DNA from: Rhodococcoides kyotonense
Lineage (GTDB): Bacteria > Actinomycetota > Actinomycetes > Mycobacteriales > Mycobacteriaceae
Reading direction: 5' to 3'
Assembly (NCBI RefSeq): GCF_900188125.1
Contig: NZ_FZOW01000010.1
Location: 62,001 to 126,000 of the forward strand
Length of the DNA: 64,000 nt
Below, in pieces: positions 18,454 to 28,861 of this stretch. The position numbers and the translations under genes are program-made. The notes under the pieces were generated by a model that worked only from the letters and a program-made list of their open reading frames with translations, was not told the DNA's origin and searched no databases. Within the stretch, counting starts at the first letter, position 1, and each line of letters starts with the position of its first letter.

Positions 18454-19827
18454 TCAGTGAGCGAAGTGCGTTTCCGTGGAGTGCCCGCCGCCCGCAGCGA
18501 CGGCCTCGAGCTGGTCGATCACTTCGCTGATCGCGATGCACAGCAGACGGCCCAGATCGGCGCTGAAGCCTTCGCGCACCACGATGCGGAGCACGGCGAC
18601 GTCGGTTGCGTTGTCCGGCATGGTGTATGCGGGAACCTGCCAGTCTCGTGCGCGTAATTCGTGGGACACGTCGAAGACCGTGAACGGGCGGTCTCCGGCG
18701 AGCGTGAAGGAGATCACCGGTATCGCACTGCCGTCGGTGATTACCTCGAACGCCGGGTGCGAGGCGAGGTGCTGGCTGACACGAACTGCTGTGTCGCGCA
18801 ACGCTTCCATGATGTCGGTGTATCCGGAGCGCCCGAGTCGTAGGAAGTTGTAGTACTGTCCGACGACCTGATTGCCCGGCCGCGAGAAGTTCAGTGTGAA
18901 CGTAGGCATGTCGCCGCCGAGGTAGTTGACTCGGAACACGAGGTCCTCGGGCAGGTCCTCCTTCGTGCGCCATACGGCGAAACCGATTCCGGGATAGGTC
19001 AATCCGTACTTGTGACCACTTGCGTTGATGGACTTGACCCGCGGGAGACGGAAGTCCCACTCGAGGTGTGGGTGCAGGAACGGGACGACGAATCCTCCAC
19101 TGGCGGCATCGACGTGGACCGGAACGTCGGGCCCGCCGCTTGCCGCCAGTGCATCCAAGGTGTCGCAGATCTCCGACACCGGTTCGAGCTCTCCGGTGAA
19201 CGTGGTCCCGAGGATGGCGACGACGCCGATCGTGTTCTCGTCGACGGCTTCTCGCACCTGCTCGGGCGTGATGACGTACCGGCCGGGTTCCATCGGAAGA
19301 TATCTCGGTTCGACGTCGAAGTATCGGCAGAACTTCTCCCAGACGACCTGAACATTGCTTCCCAGAACGAGATTGGGTCTGGTGCTGTCGGATACTCGTG
19401 CACGCCAACGCCATTTCAATGCGAGTCCTGCGAGCATGACGGCTTCGCTGGACCCGATGGTCGACACCCCTGTCGCCGACGACGGATCCTCGGGATCCAG
19501 TCCCGGCGCATGGAACAGATCGGCGACCATGTTGACGCAGCGTTCCTCGATGGACGCCGTCGCCGGGTATTCATCCTTGTCGATCATGTTCTTGTCGAAC
19601 GTTTCCGCCATCAGTTTCTCGGCCTGCGGATCCATCCAGGTGGTGACGAACGTGGCCAGATTGAGTCGGGAGGAGCCGTCGAGCATCAGTTCGTCGTGGA
19701 TGAACCGGTATGCCGCTTCCGGATCGAGTTGGTCGTCGGGAAGTCGGAGTGCGGGTACCGGATTCGTCGCGATCCTGCCGGTGTACGCCGCGGAGATCAC
19801 GCCGTTCGGATGCTTCTTTCGGGCCAC
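18454..19827 (-). CDS. gadB: Glutamate decarboxylase (PLP-dependent)
   Basis: Converts glutamate to GABA and CO2, consuming a proton; cytosolic. 457 residues. The PLP lysine is Lys273 in SINASGHKYG, preceded by the HVDAASGGFV Asp that binds the pyridine nitrogen; both are class II decarboxylase (GadA/B) hallmarks. The C-terminus ends in His-rich HSTETHFAH, like the pH-sensing tail of GadB. GTG at 19827 has GGAGG just upstream; a TTG four codons earlier is weaker. It is a single-gene unit facing yqgE. Confidence 0.92.
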   Translation of the reverse strand: MARKKHPNGVISAAYTGRIATNPVPALRLPDDQLDPEAAYRFIHDELMLDGSSRLNLATFVTTWMDPQAEKLMAETFDKNMIDKDEYPATASIEERCVNMVADLFHAPGLDPEDPSSATGVSTIGSSEAVMLAGLALKWRWRARVSDSTRPNLVLGSNVQVVWEKFCRYFDVEPRYLPMEPGRYVITPEQVREAVDENTIGVVAILGTTFTGELEPVSEICDTLDALAASGGPDVPVHVDAASGGFVVPFLHPHLEWDFRLPRVKSINASGHKYGLTYPGIGFAVWRTKEDLPEDLVFRVNYLGGDMPTFTLNFSRPGNQVVGQYYNFLRLGRSGYTDIMEALRDTAVRVSQHLASHPAFEVITDGSAIPVISFTLAGDRPFTVFDVSHELRARDWQVPAYTMPDNATDVAVLRIVVREGFSADLGRLLCIAISEVIDQLEAVAAGGGHSTETHFAH

Positions 19828-19859
19828 GTCGTCCTCCAAGTCATAGGGATAGCCCGACG

Positions 19860-20870
19860 CTAGTGCCGCAGTGCGGGTTCTGCATCACCCTCGGCAGGCG
19901 AAACGCGGGCATACCGCTGTGCGAGGACAGCGCACACCATCAGCTGAATCTGGTGGAACAGCAGCAACGGCAACACGATCAGGCCGACGGGTCCGCCCGC
20001 GAACAGTACCGAGGCCATCGGTAGGCCACTGGCCAGGCTCTTCTTCGATCCGCAGAACACGAGGACGATCCGATCGGCGAGAGGAAAGCCCAGCGCGCGG
20101 CCGATGTAGTGCGTCAGCAGGAGGACGGCCGCGAGAACGAAGATGCAGGTGGCGACGACCGCGAGAATGCGCCAGACGGACACCGACGACCAGACGTGCT
20201 GATTCATGCTCTCGCTGAACGCCGCATAGACGACGAGAAGAATGGAACCGCGGTCGACGATCTTCGTCGGTTTCGAATGCCGCGACAGCCATCCCGTCAC
20301 GAGGGGCCGGATCATCTGCCCGACGACGAACGGGACCAGCAGCTGAGCGACGATGTCCAGGATCGCCGACGCGTCGATGTGGGCGTTGCCCGAGGTGTTC
20401 ATCAGCAGAATCACCAGCAGCGGGGTGACGAAGACGCCGATGATGTTCGAGAACGAGGCGCTGACGACGGCGCCCGCCACGTTGCCTTTCGCGATCGACG
20501 TGAAGGCGATCGACGACTGGACGGTCGACGGCACGAGGCACAGGAACAGGATTCCGGTGTAGAGATCCTGGGTCAGTACGTTCGGCGCGAGGATCCGCAG
20601 CGCCAGCCCGATCAGCGGGAACAGCAGGTACGTCGTCGCGAGTACGACGGAATGCAGACGCCAGTGTTTGACGCCTTCCCATGCCTCCTGTGGGGACAGC
20701 CGCGCGCCGTAGATCAGGAACAGCAGTCCGATCGCGATCTTCGTCGCCCAACCCAGAACGGTCTCCGCAGTGCCTGCGGCGGGAAAGATGCTGGCCAGGC
20801 CCGCGATGGCGATGATGCCGAGCACGAAGCCGTCGGGCCGCGCCTGTCGAAGAACGTTCACTCGGCTCAC
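19860..20870 (-). CDS. Bile acid:Na+ symporter family (SBF/YfeH-like) permease
   Basis: Polytopic membrane protein of 336 residues with nine or ten hydrophobic segments; the conserved LVPSTVQSSIAFTSIAKGN and GSKKSLASGLP segments are typical of SBF-like (YfeH/P7 type) transporters. The substrate is unknown; organic anions are likely. I chose GTG at 20870 (MSRVNVLRQARPDG); an in-frame GTG at 20909 is possible but would leave only 36 bp to the divergent LysR gene. The LysR regulator next door probably controls it. Confidence 0.82.
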   Translation of the reverse strand: MSRVNVLRQARPDGFVLGIIAIAGLASIFPAAGTAETVLGWATKIAIGLLFLIYGARLSPQEAWEGVKHWRLHSVVLATTYLLFPLIGLALRILAPNVLTQDLYTGILFLCLVPSTVQSSIAFTSIAKGNVAGAVVSASFSNIIGVFVTPLLVILLMNTSGNAHIDASAILDIVAQLLVPFVVGQMIRPLVTGWLSRHSKPTKIVDRGSILLVVYAAFSESMNQHVWSSVSVWRILAVVATCIFVLAAVLLLTHYIGRALGFPLADRIVLVFCGSKKSLASGLPMASVLFAGGPVGLIVLPLLLFHQIQLMVCAVLAQRYARVSPAEGDAEPALRH

Positions 20871-20945
20871 GATATCTGCCCCGGAACCATCATGAAAGTC
20901 GATGAACACGTTTACTGTGAACGCAATCAGTGATAAATATCGACG

Positions 20946-21785
20946 ATGCTCCTCGACCCCGTCCTGCTACGCACTTTTCTGGTCGTCGAGCGCGAGGGCG
21001 GTTTCACCGCGGGCGGTGACGTGCTCGGGCTGCGCCAGTCGACGGTCAGTGGGCACATTGCCCGACTCGAGAAAGCCGTCGGACGCGAGCTCTTCCACCG
21101 CGACACCCGCAGCATGGAACTCACTGCCGACGGCACAGCCATGCTCGGTTTCGCTCGCACGATTCTCGACGCGACCGCCGAAGCCGAGCTCTACTTCGCC
21201 GAGGCGCCGTTGTCCGGACGCCTGCGACTCGGCGTCTCCGACGATCTCGTCAGTACCCGGTTGCCGCATGTTCTGTACGAGTTCCGACGGGCGCATCCGA
21301 GGGTGGATCTGGAATTGAACGTCGGGCTCAGCGAGACGCTGCGCGCGAAGCTCGACAACGACGAACTGGATCTCGTCTTCGGAAAGCGAAGGCCGGGAGA
21401 GACTCACGGAGAGTTGGTCTGGTCGGATCGCCTCGTCTGGGCGGGGCCGCCCGGTACGAAGGTGGAGCCGGGAGTCGTTCCCCTCGTGACGTATCCGCAG
21501 CCGAGTATCACGCGATCCTCGGCGCTGGCAGCGCTCGATCGTGTGGGCCGTGGGTGGCGCGTCACCTGCGTGAGCGACAGTGAGCTGGGTCTGCGGGCGG
21601 CGGCCCAAGCGGGTCTCGGATATCTGGTCCATGCATTCTCGACGCTTCCCGACGGGTTGGTCGCGCTCGACGGGCAGGGACTCCCCGACCCCGGTGGTAT
21701 CGAATTCGTGCTCGTCTCACGGGCGCCTGCGCGGTCTCCACAGGTCGCCCTGCGCGACGCGATCATGGCGCGACTCGCCAAGTGA
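20946..21785 (+). CDS. LysR-family transcriptional regulator
   Basis: 279 residues: N-terminal winged HTH (about 1-60, GGDVLGLRQSTVSGHIARLE) and a periplasmic-binding-like effector domain. It is divergent from the SBF permease, the classic LysR arrangement. ACTG-N10-CAGT in the gap (about 20915-20932) is a candidate LysR box. The effector is unknown. Confidence 0.87.
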   Translation: MLLDPVLLRTFLVVEREGGFTAGGDVLGLRQSTVSGHIARLEKAVGRELFHRDTRSMELTADGTAMLGFARTILDATAEAELYFAEAPLSGRLRLGVSDDLVSTRLPHVLYEFRRAHPRVDLELNVGLSETLRAKLDNDELDLVFGKRRPGETHGELVWSDRLVWAGPPGTKVEPGVVPLVTYPQPSITRSSALAALDRVGRGWRVTCVSDSELGLRAAAQAGLGYLVHAFSTLPDGLVALDGQGLPDPGGIEFVLVSRAPARSPQVALRDAIMARLAK

Positions 21786-22041
21786 TGTGTGACCGATCCC
21801 AACGGCGGACAGGCGCCCGGGGTCGGATATCCAGAAGAGCCGCAATGAGGTTCGCGACTCACACCGCGCCCCTACTGTGTGTCCAGGCTCAGCGCAGAGC
21901 ATCGACGCTGTGCCACATGAAGGTCGGGGTCGGGGGACCGATGGCGCCAGAGGATCCAGTCCGGCAAGACCTCGTGCCGTATTCGGTGCAGCCACGGCAT
22001 CTCCCGCAGCGAAGGTGCCGCCAGAAGAAGGCGGACGGCCT

Positions 22042-23226
22042 ATGTCGATCAACCATGTCCGATTCAGGTGCAGAACTCGAAGCACCGCGACCATCGCCGC
22101 ACTGTCGGCGGCGATCATGTTCGCCGGTGTCGCGGTGGCGTCGGCGCAACCTGCCGACGATCCGGCGCCTCCCGCGACGATCAGCGAGGACGGGACCGAG
22201 GTCATCCCTCCCGAGGGAACCGAGGAGGAACGGCCCAAGGCCGAGGACCAAGGGATCGAGAAACCGAACATCGCCGACGCGGCCCCCACGACGGTCACCG
22301 ACGACCCGGAGAAGGAAACCGTCGGATACGGGCCCGTGCAGAAGAACTTCCTCGCTGGATTCCTCTACAGCATCGTGCATCCCGACGTCGCTCCCCAGGG
22401 TGCCAACGACTGGGCGTGCAAGCCTAGTGCGCAACATCCGAATCCTGTTGTGCTGCTTCATGGTACGTGGGAGAACGCCTACAACAACTTCGCGAGGCTG
22501 TCACCCGCGTTGAAGGATGCCGGGTACTGCGTGTTCGCGCTGAACTACGGAGACAAGGACTCGAGCGCGATCGGGCACGTGAAGTCGCTGCGCGGCACCG
22601 GTCCCGTCGCGGACAGTGCCAAGGAGATCGCGACCTATGTCGACGCGGTCCTCGCGCGGACGGGCGCGTCGCAGGTCGATCTCGTCGGACATTCGCAGGG
22701 CGGCTTGGTCACTCGGCAATATCTTCGGTTCGAGGGCGGCGCCGACCCGTCGAATCCGTCGAAGAACAAGGTGCGCAAGGTCGTCAGCATCGCCGGTTCC
22801 AATCACGGCACCACACTCGTCGGAATCGGAACGCTCGGCCGCACGATCAACAACCTCGGTCTGAACGTGCTCGGCGTCGTCGGCGCTGTCGCGGGCCCTG
22901 CTGCGTCCGATCAGGTGCTGGATTCACCGTTGGTCAAGGCGCTCGACGCGGGCGGTGACACCGAACCGGGAATCGACTACACGGTGCTCGGCACACGATT
23001 CGACGAGGTCGTCACGCCGTACAAGACGACGTTCCTGACGGCAGGGCCCGGTGCGACGGTGAAGAACGTGCTACTGCAGGACGGGTGCGGTGTCGACTTC
23101 TCGGATCACCTGTCGATCACGGTGTCGCCCAGGACGATCGGCATCGTCAAGAACGCCCTCGATCCGGTCGGCACGCCGGCGAGCGCCATTCCGTGCGTCT
23201 GGAACGCGCCGGTCACCGGCGGATAG
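22042..23226 (+). CDS. Secreted triacylglycerol lipase (alpha/beta hydrolase, class 2 lipase)
   Basis: Exported esterase/lipase of 394 residues. Signal peptide about 1-35 (basic start, hydrophobic core, Ala-Ser-Ala). After an acidic Pro/Glu linker comes the alpha/beta domain: oxyanion HGTWENAYNNF, nucleophile GHSQG (about 217-221), and a late Ser-Asp-His region ending with DHLSITVSPRT, the catalytic His. This resembles actinobacterial class 2 lipases. An in-frame opening runs upstream of the ATG, but the ATG is followed by a proper signal peptide. The Shine-Dalgarno is weak. Confidence 0.87.
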   Translation: MSINHVRFRCRTRSTATIAALSAAIMFAGVAVASAQPADDPAPPATISEDGTEVIPPEGTEEERPKAEDQGIEKPNIADAAPTTVTDDPEKETVGYGPVQKNFLAGFLYSIVHPDVAPQGANDWACKPSAQHPNPVVLLHGTWENAYNNFARLSPALKDAGYCVFALNYGDKDSSAIGHVKSLRGTGPVADSAKEIATYVDAVLARTGASQVDLVGHSQGGLVTRQYLRFEGGADPSNPSKNKVRKVVSIAGSNHGTTLVGIGTLGRTINNLGLNVLGVVGAVAGPAASDQVLDSPLVKALDAGGDTEPGIDYTVLGTRFDEVVTPYKTTFLTAGPGATVKNVLLQDGCGVDFSDHLSITVSPRTIGIVKNALDPVGTPASAIPCVWNAPVTGG

Positions 23227-23247
23227 TGGCAAGACCGCACTGCGTCG

Positions 23248-24414
23248 TCATAGAAAGGTCGATGCGGTGCGGTTTCCGCCGTCGTACTTCGCGCGGTACA
23301 TCATCGAGTCCGCGGCACGGGTAGCTCGCGTGACGACGGACAAGTCCCCTCCCCACATGTCGGTGGGCTGCGGAATGATGGCGGCCCCGACGCTGACCGT
23401 GACGGGTATCTGATCTTCCCGTCGATACAGGGCGTGGCCGACCTGGCCGATGCGATCGTGCGCGTTGTCGAACGGTGTCGAGAAAACGACCACGAATTCT
23501 TCCCCGCCCGTGCGTGCCACGACGCCGTCCACTCTGAACAGTTCAGCCAGCCGATCGGACATCCTGACGATCACGCGGTCGCCGGTGTCGTGGCCGAAGT
23601 AGTCGTTGACCTGTTTGAAGCGGTCGATGTCGATCACGAGGACCACGAGGCAGTGCCCGCGGTGCTGCCCGGCGGTGACGAGCTCCTCGGCCGCGTCGTC
23701 GAGGCCTCGTCGGTTGAGAAGCCCGGTGAGTGGATCGACGAGAGAACGGCGGGCGTCGCGCCCGATCGCAGTCCACGCGATGTGTGCGAGCAACGGGATG
23801 CCGGTGTTGATGCCGAGAATGACGATTCCGACCGCAAGGACCGTCACCACGTCTTCCGTGCCGGCGAATGCCGCTCGCACGATCATGATCGCAATGAACG
23901 CCGTACACCAGAGCAGGTGTGCGAGTAGAAGTTTCTGGCTGAGGAAGTACGTACACAATGCGCCTGTGACGACGAACAATCCGCAGCCGATCAGGCCTCC
24001 CAGCGGTTCGTACAGCACGAGGACCGAGGTGAGTCCGACGTCGCCGAACACGGCGAAACCGATGAAGTCTCGACGCACGGGAAGCGGGCCGAAGAACCAC
24101 CGCAGTGCGACGGCGAGCTGAATGAGCAACATGATGCCGACCCAGGCTTCGGGCAGGAAGCCCTGCGGCCCGCGTCCGCCGAACAGCATCAGTACCGACG
24201 CGGCCGCGAACAGCAGCGTCGCGGCGCCGAAGACGATCCGCAGCGGCCGGTGTAGCCCACGCGTCGAGTGATGCGTGACGATCCACTGGTAGTCGAAAGG
24301 CTGGCTGTACCACTCCGTCAGGACGGCACGAACGGAATCCTTGTTCGGCCGGCGGTGAGTGGCGCGTCGGCTACGGGTGGGAGCACCGGGTGCCGACGAT
24401 TGGTTCTCGTTCGT
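23248..24414 (-). CDS. Membrane GGDEF-domain diguanylate cyclase (ACG start proposed)
   Basis: Predicted c-di-GMP synthase: an N-terminal membrane domain of about six helices and a C-terminal GGDEF domain with an intact active-site GGEEF and the SLVDPLTGLLNRRGL start. No clear RxxD inhibitory site precedes GGEEF. The first standard start (ATG 24189) falls inside the first membrane helix. The frame stays open for a further 75 codons upstream (to 24414) and encodes plausible protein, including VLTEWYSQPFDYQW before the helix. No ATG, GTG or TTG exists in that extension; the only well-placed start is ACG at 24414, five bases after GGAGG. The domain call is firm; the start is inferred. Confidence 0.7.
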   Translation of the reverse strand, partial: TNENQSSAPGAPTRSRRATHRRPNKDSVRAVLTEWYSQPFDYQWIVTHHSTRGLHRPLRIVFGAATLLFAAASVLMLFGGRGPQGFLPEAWVGIMLLIQLAVALRWFFGPLPVRRDFIGFAVFGDVGLTSVLVLYEPLGGLIGCGLFVVTGALCTYFLSQKLLLAHLLWCTAFIAIMIVRAAFAGTEDVVTVLAVGIVILGINTGIPLLAHIAWTAIGRDARRSLVDPLTGLLNRRGLDDAAEELVTAGQHRGHCLVVLVIDIDRFKQVNDYFGHDTGDRVIVRMSDRLAELFRVDGVVARTGGEEFVVVFSTPFDNAHDRIGQVGHALYRREDQIPVTVSVGAAIIPQPTDMWGGDLSVVTRATRAADSMMYRAKYDGGNRTASTFL

Positions 24415-24491
24415 GCGAGCCTCCAGTCGTCACCGTGTGATTGAAAACGAGCCTAAACGAGAAAAGCGGCAACCGGTTTGTTTTGCGGTAA

Positions 24492-25445
24492 TCACCGGGA
24501 AGACGCGAGCGTGTTCAACGCTCCCGCGATGCGCTCCGCGTGTTCGGTGGTGATCGTCAGGCGTTGCCCGTTGGCGAACGTCACGAAGACTGCAGGCCCC
24601 TTGGCTGTGGCGACGGCATAGTTGCCTCGACCCTTGACGCGCAGACCCCAGCCGCCGAAGTCCTCGAAGGGGCTGACCTCACGAACCGACGCGCCGGTGA
24701 TCTCGTCGATCGAGTAGTCGAACGCCGCCATCCCGAGGCTGCGTACGTGCAGGCCTTTCCGGTCGACGACGAGTTCGTATCTCATCAGCGACACCGGCAG
24801 GACTGCGAGCGGCACGAAGATCGCGAGTGGCCACCACGACTCCGCGAGCCAGCAGGTCAGGATCGCCGCCGCCGCCATGATCGTGAAAAGAACGGCGGTC
24901 CCGACGCGTCCCGCGCCCAGCGGCTCGACGATCGGCAGGTCGGCGTCACCGCGAGGCAATGACGCCGGCGGCGGTGCGTCGGCGACGACCCGGTCGCGGT
25001 AATCCCGGAGGAGCGAGGCGCCGAGCAGACCGACCAGGAATCCGACGGCGGTTCCGAAGGCGAGGGCCCAGCCGGGAATCTCGATGGCGGTGACGTCGGA
25101 GACATCGAGCTGTCGGGACAGGATGGCCACCTGCAGCACGACGATCAGCCCGACGACGGTCGAGCCGATCATCAACATGGTCCGCCGCATGATCAGCAGC
25201 GCGTGGGCCAGAGACGCGATGGCGCTGCACCCGCCGCCGACGAGGATCACGATGATCGCGAGAGTGATGGAACTGGTCGTCGGGCTGGTGAAGCCGTCGG
25301 GAGCGGTGCCGGACCAGTGCGTCGCGATCTGGTCGGGTAGGCGCGGGCGCCAGACCCTCGTCAGAACGATGCCGAAGACAGCTGCGGCGATCGGCAGCAC
25401 GACGCCGAATACGACGCCTGCCGGGTCGAACGTCCGCTGCTTCAT
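24492..25445 (-). CDS. DUF1648 membrane protein
   Basis: 317-residue membrane protein. The DUF1648 signature [17 protein letters not shown] follows the first helix; about five to six helices in all, then a C-terminal soluble part resembling a PH-like domain. DUF1648 is the N-terminal domain of SdpI-type immunity/signalling proteins; here the SdpI-like half is the separate gene just upstream. ATG 25445 is chosen; GTG 25472 with AAGGA upstream would overlap the upstream gene by 16 nt and is a real alternative. Role unknown. Confidence 0.75.
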   Translation of the reverse strand: MKQRTFDPAGVVFGVVLPIAAAVFGIVLTRVWRPRLPDQIATHWSGTAPDGFTSPTTSSITLAIIVILVGGGCSAIASLAHALLIMRRTMLMIGSTVVGLIVVLQVAILSRQLDVSDVTAIEIPGWALAFGTAVGFLVGLLGASLLRDYRDRVVADAPPPASLPRGDADLPIVEPLGAGRVGTAVLFTIMAAAAILTCWLAESWWPLAIFVPLAVLPVSLMRYELVVDRKGLHVRSLGMAAFDYSIDEITGASVREVSPFEDFGGWGLRVKGRGNYAVATAKGPAVFVTFANGQRLTITTEHAERIAGALNTLASSR

Positions 25446-25456
25446 GTCCGGTGCGA

Positions 25457-25858
25457 TCAGCTCGGAGCGCACGCATCCTTGAGGCTGCACGAGATGCAGG
25501 AATGCCCGCATCCGCCGGCTTCCTCCACCGGCTTGGCCGCTGCTGCGCGGGCGCCGATCGATCCGCCGATTCCGGCGGTGACGAATGCAGCGATGACGCA
25601 GGCGGCGACGGCGACGACCGCGAACACGCCGCTCAGCATCAGTCCGGCAGCGCCACCGATGAGAAGGAGAAGGGCCGACGCAGCGTTGGTCGGGCCTGCC
25701 ACTTTGTTGGCCATCGTGAACGTGTCGTCGTCGCGCATCGACTCTGCGGTACGCACGCCTGCCCACCGGTTGCGGGGGAGTTTGCCCGTCAGACTCGCAG
25801 CGGCAACGGAGCCGACGACGAGAGCGAGTACGAACATCAGTATCGACACGACGATCAC
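25457..25858 (-). CDS. SdpI-like small membrane protein with Cys-rich tail
   Basis: 133 residues: a first helix, the SdpI-family cytosolic signature [15 protein letters not shown] and [11 protein letters not shown], two further helices, and a tail with Cys spaced as C-x3-C-x2-C-x5-C ([15 protein letters not shown]). The tail is not a standard SdpI feature and could bind metal. It is co-transcribed with the DUF1648 gene (11-bp gap) and divergent from leuS. In Bacillus, SdpI is an immunity protein and signal sensor; that role is not shown here. Confidence 0.75.
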   Translation of the reverse strand: MIVVSILMFVLALVVGSVAAASLTGKLPRNRWAGVRTAESMRDDDTFTMANKVAGPTNAASALLLLIGGAAGLMLSGVFAVVAVAACVIAAFVTAGIGGSIGARAAAAKPVEEAGGCGHSCISCSLKDACAPS

Positions 25859-25914
25859 GCGGGTAAGGATACGGCTACCACAGGTGCGCGTACCAGGCGG
25901 CCCAGCTCAGGCTC

Positions 25915-25920
25915 TACCCT
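25915..25920 (+). promoter_or_regulatory. -10 element of leaderless leuS
   Basis: TACCCT, 7 nt before the GTG start at 25928, with no Shine-Dalgarno. It fits a leaderless transcript. Confidence 0.45.
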
Positions 25921-25927
25921 TGGCTAT

Positions 25928-28738
25928 GTGACTGATCCAGTGGACGCAACGCCCGAGCACCGCTATACCGCGGATGTTGCCGGGCGCATCGAGCAGCAGT
26001 GGCAAGACCTGTGGGACGAGCAGGGCACCTTCGACGCCCCGAACCCGGTCGGCCCGCTTGCCGGTGAGGTGCCCGCGGACAAGCTCTTCGTGCAAGACAT
26101 GTTCCCGTACCCGTCGGGCAGCGGTCTGCACGTCGGACACCCACTCGGCTACATCGCGACCGACGTCTTCGCGCGTTTCCACCGCATGCACGGGCGCAAC
26201 GTTCTGCACGCCCTCGGGTACGACGCGTTCGGTCTGCCGGCCGAGCAGTACGCCGTCCAGACCGGAACACACCCACGTTCGACGACCGAGGCAAACATCG
26301 CGAACATGCGACGCCAGCTGCGTCGCCTCGGCCTCGGGCACGACCGTCGGCGATCCCTGGCGACGACGGACGTCGACTTCTACCACTGGACGCAGTGGAT
26401 CTTCCTGCAGATCTTCAATTCCTGGTACGACGCCTCGGCCGGCAAAGCACGCCCCATTTCCGAATTGGAGAAGGAGTTCTCCGATGGGGCGCGTTCCTTG
26501 GAGGACGGTCGGTCCTGGGACTCGCTGAGTTCGGCCGATCGAGCGTCGGTTCTGGATTCCTTCCGTCTGGTCTACGAGTCCAATTCGCTGGTCAACTGGT
26601 GCCCCGGGCTCGGCACGGTACTCGCCAACGAAGAGGTCACCGCCGACGGACGCAGCGATCGCGGCAACTTCCCGGTGTTCCGAAAGAACCTGCGGCAGTG
26701 GATGATGCGCATCACCGCGTACTCGGACCGCCTGATCGACGACCTGGAGTACCTGGATTGGCCGGACAAGGTCAAGACCATGCAGCGCAACTGGATCGGG
26801 CGATCCCGCGGTGCTCAGGTGTCGTTCTCCGGCATCGAGGTGTTCACGACGCGGCCCGACACGCTGTTCGGCGCCAGTTACGTCGTGCTCGCTCCCGAAC
26901 ACGACTTGGTCGACGGCTTGATCGCGTCCGAGTGGCCTGCCGATGTCCCGTCCGTGTGGACCGGCGGCGCAGCGAGCCCCGCGGAAGCTGTTGCGGCATA
27001 CCGTGCTTCGATCGCGGCCAAGTCCGATCTCGAGCGTCAGGAGAACAAGGAGAAGACGGGCGTCTTCACCGGTTCGTATGCCGAAAATCCGGTGAACGGC
27101 GAGCAGGTACCGGTGTTCATCGCCGACTACGTGCTCACCGGATACGGAACCGGCGCGATCATGGCCGTTCCGGGTCACGATCAGCGTGACTGGGAGTTCG
27201 CCACCAAGTTCGAACTGCCTGTGCGCGAAGTGATTTCCGGCGGCGACGTGACCGAGGCTGCGTACTCGGGTGACGGCCCGCTCGTGAATTCCGGCTTCCT
27301 GGAAGGCCTTTCGGTGGACGAGGCCAAGGCTGCCGTGGTGGAGAGGCTCGAGTCCGAAGGCAAGGGCCGTGGGACCATCCAGTACAAGCTGCGCGACTGG
27401 CTGTTCGCGCGCCAGCGGTACTGGGGCGAGCCCTTCCCGATCGTCTACGACGCCGACGGCAACGCACACGCTCTGCCGGAATCGGTTCTGCCGGTGGAAC
27501 TTCCCGAGGTCGAGGACTATGCGCCGGTGTCCTTCGATCCCGACGACGCGAGCTCCGAGCCGTCGCCGCCGCTGGCCAAGGCGTCGGACTGGGTGAATGT
27601 CGAGCTCGATCTCGGTGACGGGCTGCAGACCTACCGCCGCGACACCAACGTCATGCCGCAGTGGGCGGGCAGCTCGTGGTACCAGCTGCGCTACATCGAC
27701 CCGACCAACTCCGAGACGTTCGCCGACCCGGAGAACGAGAAGTACTGGGTGGGACCGCGTCCCGAGATCCACGGACCCAACGATCCAGGCGGCGTCGATC
27801 TCTACGTCGGTGGCGTCGAACATGCGGTGCTGCACCTGTTGTACTCGCGGTTCTGGCACAAGGTGCTGTTCGATCTCGGGCACGTGAGTTCGAGCGAGCC
27901 GTACCGCCGTTTGTACAACCAGGGCTACATCCAGGCGTACGCCTTCACCGACGCTCGTGGCGTCTACGTTCCGGCCGAGGAGGTCGAAGAGCGTGACGGC
28001 GGGTACTTCTATCAGGGCGAGCCGGTCAATCGTGAGTACGGCAAGATGGGCAAGAGCCTGAAGAACTCGGTCTCCCCCGACGAGATCTTCGCCGAATACG
28101 GCGCCGACACCCTGCGTGTCTACGAGATGTCGATGGGACCGCTCGACACGTCGCGACCGTGGGCGACGAAGGATGTCGTCGGCGCGCAGCGATTCCTGCA
28201 GCGCGTGTGGCGCCTCGTGCTCGACGAGGAGACCGGCGCAGTCCGCGTCACCGACGAGAAGCCGACGGAGGACACGCTGCGCATTCTCAACCGCGTCATC
28301 GATGGCGTGGAAGCGGATTACACTGCGCTGCGCGACAATACGGCCGGTGCCAAGCTCATCGAGCTGACCAACCACCTGACGAAGGCGTACCCCGAGGGTG
28401 CTCCCCGCGGTGTCGTCGAGCCACTGATCCTGATGCTCGCCCCGATGGCGCCACATCTGTCCGAGGAGCTGTGGAAGCAGCTGGGTCACTCGTCTTCGCT
28501 TGCCCACGGACCGTTCCCGCGGGTGGAGAAGAAGTGGCTCGTCGCCGACACCGTCGACTACCCCATCCAGGTCAACGGCAAGGTGCGTAGTCGCATCACG
28601 GTGCCCGCGGATGCGTCGGGTGCGGACGTCGAGAAGACCGCGTTGGCCGACGAGAAGATCGTCGCCCTGCTCGACGGCAAGGCGCCGACGAAGGTCATCG
28701 TCATCCCGGGGCGCATGGTCAACATCGTCGTGCGCTGA
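25928..28738 (+). CDS. leuS: Leucyl-tRNA synthetase
   Basis: Charges tRNA-Leu. 936 residues. Class I signatures: HIGH as HVGH in [14 protein letters not shown] near the N-terminus, and KMSKS as [12 protein letters not shown]. The CP1 editing domain follows the Rossmann start (the [18 protein letters not shown] segment includes the conserved editing Asp). GTG 25928 gives [13 protein letters not shown]; the open frame further upstream is antisense to the SdpI gene. The KMGKS variant is common in actinobacteria. Confidence 0.97.
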   Translation: MTDPVDATPEHRYTADVAGRIEQQWQDLWDEQGTFDAPNPVGPLAGEVPADKLFVQDMFPYPSGSGLHVGHPLGYIATDVFARFHRMHGRNVLHALGYDAFGLPAEQYAVQTGTHPRSTTEANIANMRRQLRRLGLGHDRRRSLATTDVDFYHWTQWIFLQIFNSWYDASAGKARPISELEKEFSDGARSLEDGRSWDSLSSADRASVLDSFRLVYESNSLVNWCPGLGTVLANEEVTADGRSDRGNFPVFRKNLRQWMMRITAYSDRLIDDLEYLDWPDKVKTMQRNWIGRSRGAQVSFSGIEVFTTRPDTLFGASYVVLAPEHDLVDGLIASEWPADVPSVWTGGAASPAEAVAAYRASIAAKSDLERQENKEKTGVFTGSYAENPVNGEQVPVFIADYVLTGYGTGAIMAVPGHDQRDWEFATKFELPVREVISGGDVTEAAYSGDGPLVNSGFLEGLSVDEAKAAVVERLESEGKGRGTIQYKLRDWLFARQRYWGEPFPIVYDADGNAHALPESVLPVELPEVEDYAPVSFDPDDASSEPSPPLAKASDWVNVELDLGDGLQTYRRDTNVMPQWAGSSWYQLRYIDPTNSETFADPENEKYWVGPRPEIHGPNDPGGVDLYVGGVEHAVLHLLYSRFWHKVLFDLGHVSSSEPYRRLYNQGYIQAYAFTDARGVYVPAEEVEERDGGYFYQGEPVNREYGKMGKSLKNSVSPDEIFAEYGADTLRVYEMSMGPLDTSRPWATKDVVGAQRFLQRVWRLVLDEETGAVRVTDEKPTEDTLRILNRVIDGVEADYTALRDNTAGAKLIELTNHLTKAYPEGAPRGVVEPLILMLAPMAPHLSEELWKQLGHSSSLAHGPFPRVEKKWLVADTVDYPIQVNGKVRSRITVPADASGADVEKTALADEKIVALLDGKAPTKVIVIPGRMVNIVVR

Positions 28739-28742
28739 CGCA

Positions 28743-28788
28743 CCCGTGCGTGGAAAGTTGGGCTCCGCTGCAACTTTCCACGCACGGG
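28743..28788. terminator. Perfect 18-bp hairpin, CCCGTGCG family (copy 2)
   Basis: CCCGTGCGTGGAAAGTTG (28743-28760) and its exact reverse complement (28771-28788) flank a 10-nt loop, 4 nt after the leuS stop. It is probably the leuS terminator. The arms share the CCCGTGCG outer half with copies at 18394 and 51984. Confidence 0.75.
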
Positions 28789-28861
28789 CGGCACCGCCGC
28801 CCTCATCCTTTTCGTGTGAGAAACGACAGGCGAGACCTCTACATGAGCTTTAATTCATCTC

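Noticed and set aside
21786..22041. Possible small gene or riboswitch in the 256-bp gap before the lipase
   Set aside because: No conserved fold, hairpin with T-run or coding-like frame that I can support.
25446..25766. 107-residue N-terminal extension of the DUF1648 protein
   Set aside because: Arg/His-rich, antisense frame to the SdpI-like gene; the real start is ATG 25445 or GTG 25472.
25907..28507. 866-codon open frame antisense to leuS
   Set aside because: leuS is unambiguous and the antisense product has shadow composition.
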